7,232 nt of DNA, from contig JAIYCA010000256.1 of the NCBI GenBank assembly GCA_027488265.1, forward strand, positions 1 to 7,232, read 5' to 3'. The notes beneath the pieces were generated by a model. The model did no database searches. It saw nothing but the letters and a program-made list of their open reading frames with translations, and had not been told where the DNA came from. Positions 5,821 through 7,232 of the stretch are shown here, one piece after another (position 1 is the first letter of the stretch; the number at the start of each line of letters is the position of its first letter). A program made the position numbers and the translations under genes. This DNA is from Planctomycetaceae bacterium. Lineage in GTDB: Bacteria > Planctomycetota > Phycisphaerae > Phycisphaerales > SM1A02.

Positions 5821-7232
5821 ATGTCAAGCGATCCCTCGATCGTCCACCAAAACGCGCGCGATACACCGCAGCACGCGTCCGCGACGGGCTGGACCATTTC
5901 CGACTCCGAGTGGAACGGTTACGTCGAGCGCGCACAGAAACAAGCGCGACGCGGGATCTTCGGGACGATGGAGCTCATTCTTGTTGCGTCGATTGTGATG
6001 GCCGGCGCGTTTCTCTGCTTCGATCTTCTGAGCGCTTCAGCCAACCTCAAAGTGATTTTTAGTCCGCTGATGCGTGTGTTCTGGATCGCGATCATCGTGC
6101 TCAATACCTATCAGGCAGTTCAGGCATTTCGGCACACGAGGCGCGTCGCCCGCGCCATAGCGATGGTTCGCGCAGAAGATGGATGTGTGTGTCCGCTTTG
6201 TTCTGAGCCCTGTGCTCCGCGCACCGCGGATGGTTTCGCTCCTCGCTGCCGCCATGGAGTTTCACGCGACGCGCGGGATGCGCTCGTTGAGTGCTGGCAA
6301 GCGCTCGCGCATGGCGACGTACATGCCACGGGTCGACTTCTCGCTGAGCTACCTGCCTCGAGCGCGCCGCGCGGAATGCTTACGCGCTGGATTCGCTTCA
6401 CGCACCGCCAAAGCGCGAAAGCCTCCGATTCCGAGCGGTCGCTCTGGGAACGCTACCGCGCGGGGTTTCCGCTTTCACTCAACCTACTCCCAATAGCGCT
6501 TTTCCCCTTCGTCTTTCCGTCGATCATCACGGGCTCTGGTTTCATCGCAACGTTCACGGTTCCAATCATCCTCGGCATGATCTTCGTGGGGCCGCTCATC
6601 TTTATGTCGGGCGCGACACGCCCCACGCGCCAAGAGCGGTGCCGTCACTGTCGCCAACTCGTCATGCTCCCGCGCCCCACGCACTGCACCGAGTGCGGCG
6701 CCGACTTCGCGCGTGCGGGCGCCATTCAGACGGTCATGACGACGAAGGACTGGAAACTCGCTCTGGTCGGTGGGGCGTTGATGGTGGGTGTCCTTGCTCT
6801 CGCCATGTCGCTGTCGCTCGGTTTCGGTGCATCACTTCTTCCAACGCCAGTGCTCCTCACACTCGCGCCGTATTCCGGTGGTTCACAGATGATGCGCGAA
6901 CTCGAAACACGCACCCTCACCGCGAAGGAGCGCGCCGACTTCGTCCGCTTACAAATCGCGCACGCCGCGCCGAGTTCGTCCTTCATGAGTTCGCGGCCCT
7001 CGCCTCGCCTCCAGAGCAACATGCTGCTTCCAGCAGTTGCTGCTGGCGACCTCCCCGAGTCGGCGGTCGACGACGCACTGCGCACGATCGTCCGGTTGGA
7101 CGCCACCATCAGGCAAACTTCAGACGGCGCACAGTTCGTCCTCACGCCAACGTTCGGTAGCGATCTCTTCGACCGCGCGGGCGACATCTGGGTGGTGTTC
7201 CGCGGCGTCTCTTTCGCCGACAGGAACGCTCA
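5821..7232 (+). CDS. Unclassified multi-helix membrane protein with two Cys (zinc-ribbon-like) clusters, 3' end cut
   Basis: The frame from ATG 5821 stays open for 470 full codons to the window edge, so the C-terminus is missing. A TAG at 5809-5811 lies in frame just upstream, making 5821 the first usable start; the ribosome-binding site is weak. Residues 1-47 are polar. Hydrophobic segments follow near 48-70 and 79-101. A first Cys cluster comes next: C122, C124, C127, C131, C143 and H145. After a soluble stretch (about 146-215) come two more membrane segments (217-238, 242-264). A clear zinc-ribbon pattern follows, C274-x2-C277-x11-C289-x2-C292. A fifth hydrophobic segment (about 312-340) precedes a C-terminal domain of at least 130 residues that I do not recognise. 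The ribbon resembles those in many short bacterial membrane proteins of unknown role; it probably binds a structural zinc. The even hydrophobicity pattern and GC-rich third positions support this frame over the shorter overlapping ones. I can give no function. Confidence 0.85.
   Translation, partial: MSSDPSIVHQNARDTPQHASATGWTISDSEWNGYVERAQKQARRGIFGTMELILVASIVMAGAFLCFDLLSASANLKVIFSPLMRVFWIAIIVLNTYQAVQAFRHTRRVARAIAMVRAEDGCVCPLCSEPCAPRTADGFAPRCRHGVSRDARDALVECWQALAHGDVHATGRLLAELPASSAPRGMLTRWIRFTHRQSAKASDSERSLWERYRAGFPLSLNLLPIALFPFVFPSIITGSGFIATFTVPIILGMIFVGPLIFMSGATRPTRQERCRHCRQLVMLPRPTHCTECGADFARAGAIQTVMTTKDWKLALVGGALMVGVLALAMSLSLGFGASLLPTPVLLTLAPYSGGSQMMRELETRTLTAKERADFVRLQIAHAAPSSSFMSSRPSPRLQSNMLLPAVAAGDLPESAVDDALRTIVRLDATIRQTSDGAQFVLTPTFGSDLFDRAGDIWVVFRGVSFADRNA

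Noticed and set aside
6639..7160. 173-residue plus-strand and 153-residue minus-strand frames near the right end
   Set aside because: Both overlap the long frame from 5821, which shows membrane helices and a zinc ribbon; neither alternative has a recognisable domain.

Overview
The window is GC-rich DNA with four protein-coding genes. Two lie on the minus strand at the left and two on the plus strand at the right, separated by a 615-base divergent intergenic region. I infer a Planctomycetota-type bacterium, perhaps of the Phycisphaerae. The basis is the GC-rich codon use, the weak ribosome-binding sites on several genes, and the mix of a secreted DUF4139 protein, a duplicated ABC-2 permease, RNase Y and a membrane protein with zinc-ribbon motifs. 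This placement is not certain: no rRNA or marker other than RNase Y is present.

Layout. Bases 1-1500 (minus) hold most of a secreted DUF4139-family protein; its last few residues run off the left edge. Bases 1594-3438 (minus) hold a 12-helix ABC-2 type permease made of two homologous halves. These two genes point the same way, 93 bases apart, and may be co-transcribed. No ATPase partner is visible. Bases 3439-4053 have no convincing gene but contain a promoter-like element, an intrinsic terminator just after it, a five-copy array of an 11-bp repeat, and a small hairpin before the next ribosome-binding site. Bases 4054-5691 (plus) encode a complete RNase Y (rny), the membrane-anchored endoribonuclease that starts mRNA decay. 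Bases 5821-7232 (plus) encode an unclassified membrane protein with two cysteine clusters, open to the right edge.

Function. The genes are mostly housekeeping: envelope or secretion functions on the left, RNA turnover in the middle, an unknown membrane protein on the right. I see no transposase, integrase, CRISPR array, toxin-antitoxin pair or defence module. The least explained parts are the phased repeat array upstream of rny, the promoter-terminator pair, and the zinc-cluster membrane protein. Long open frames opposite the real genes are by-products of GC-rich codon use.
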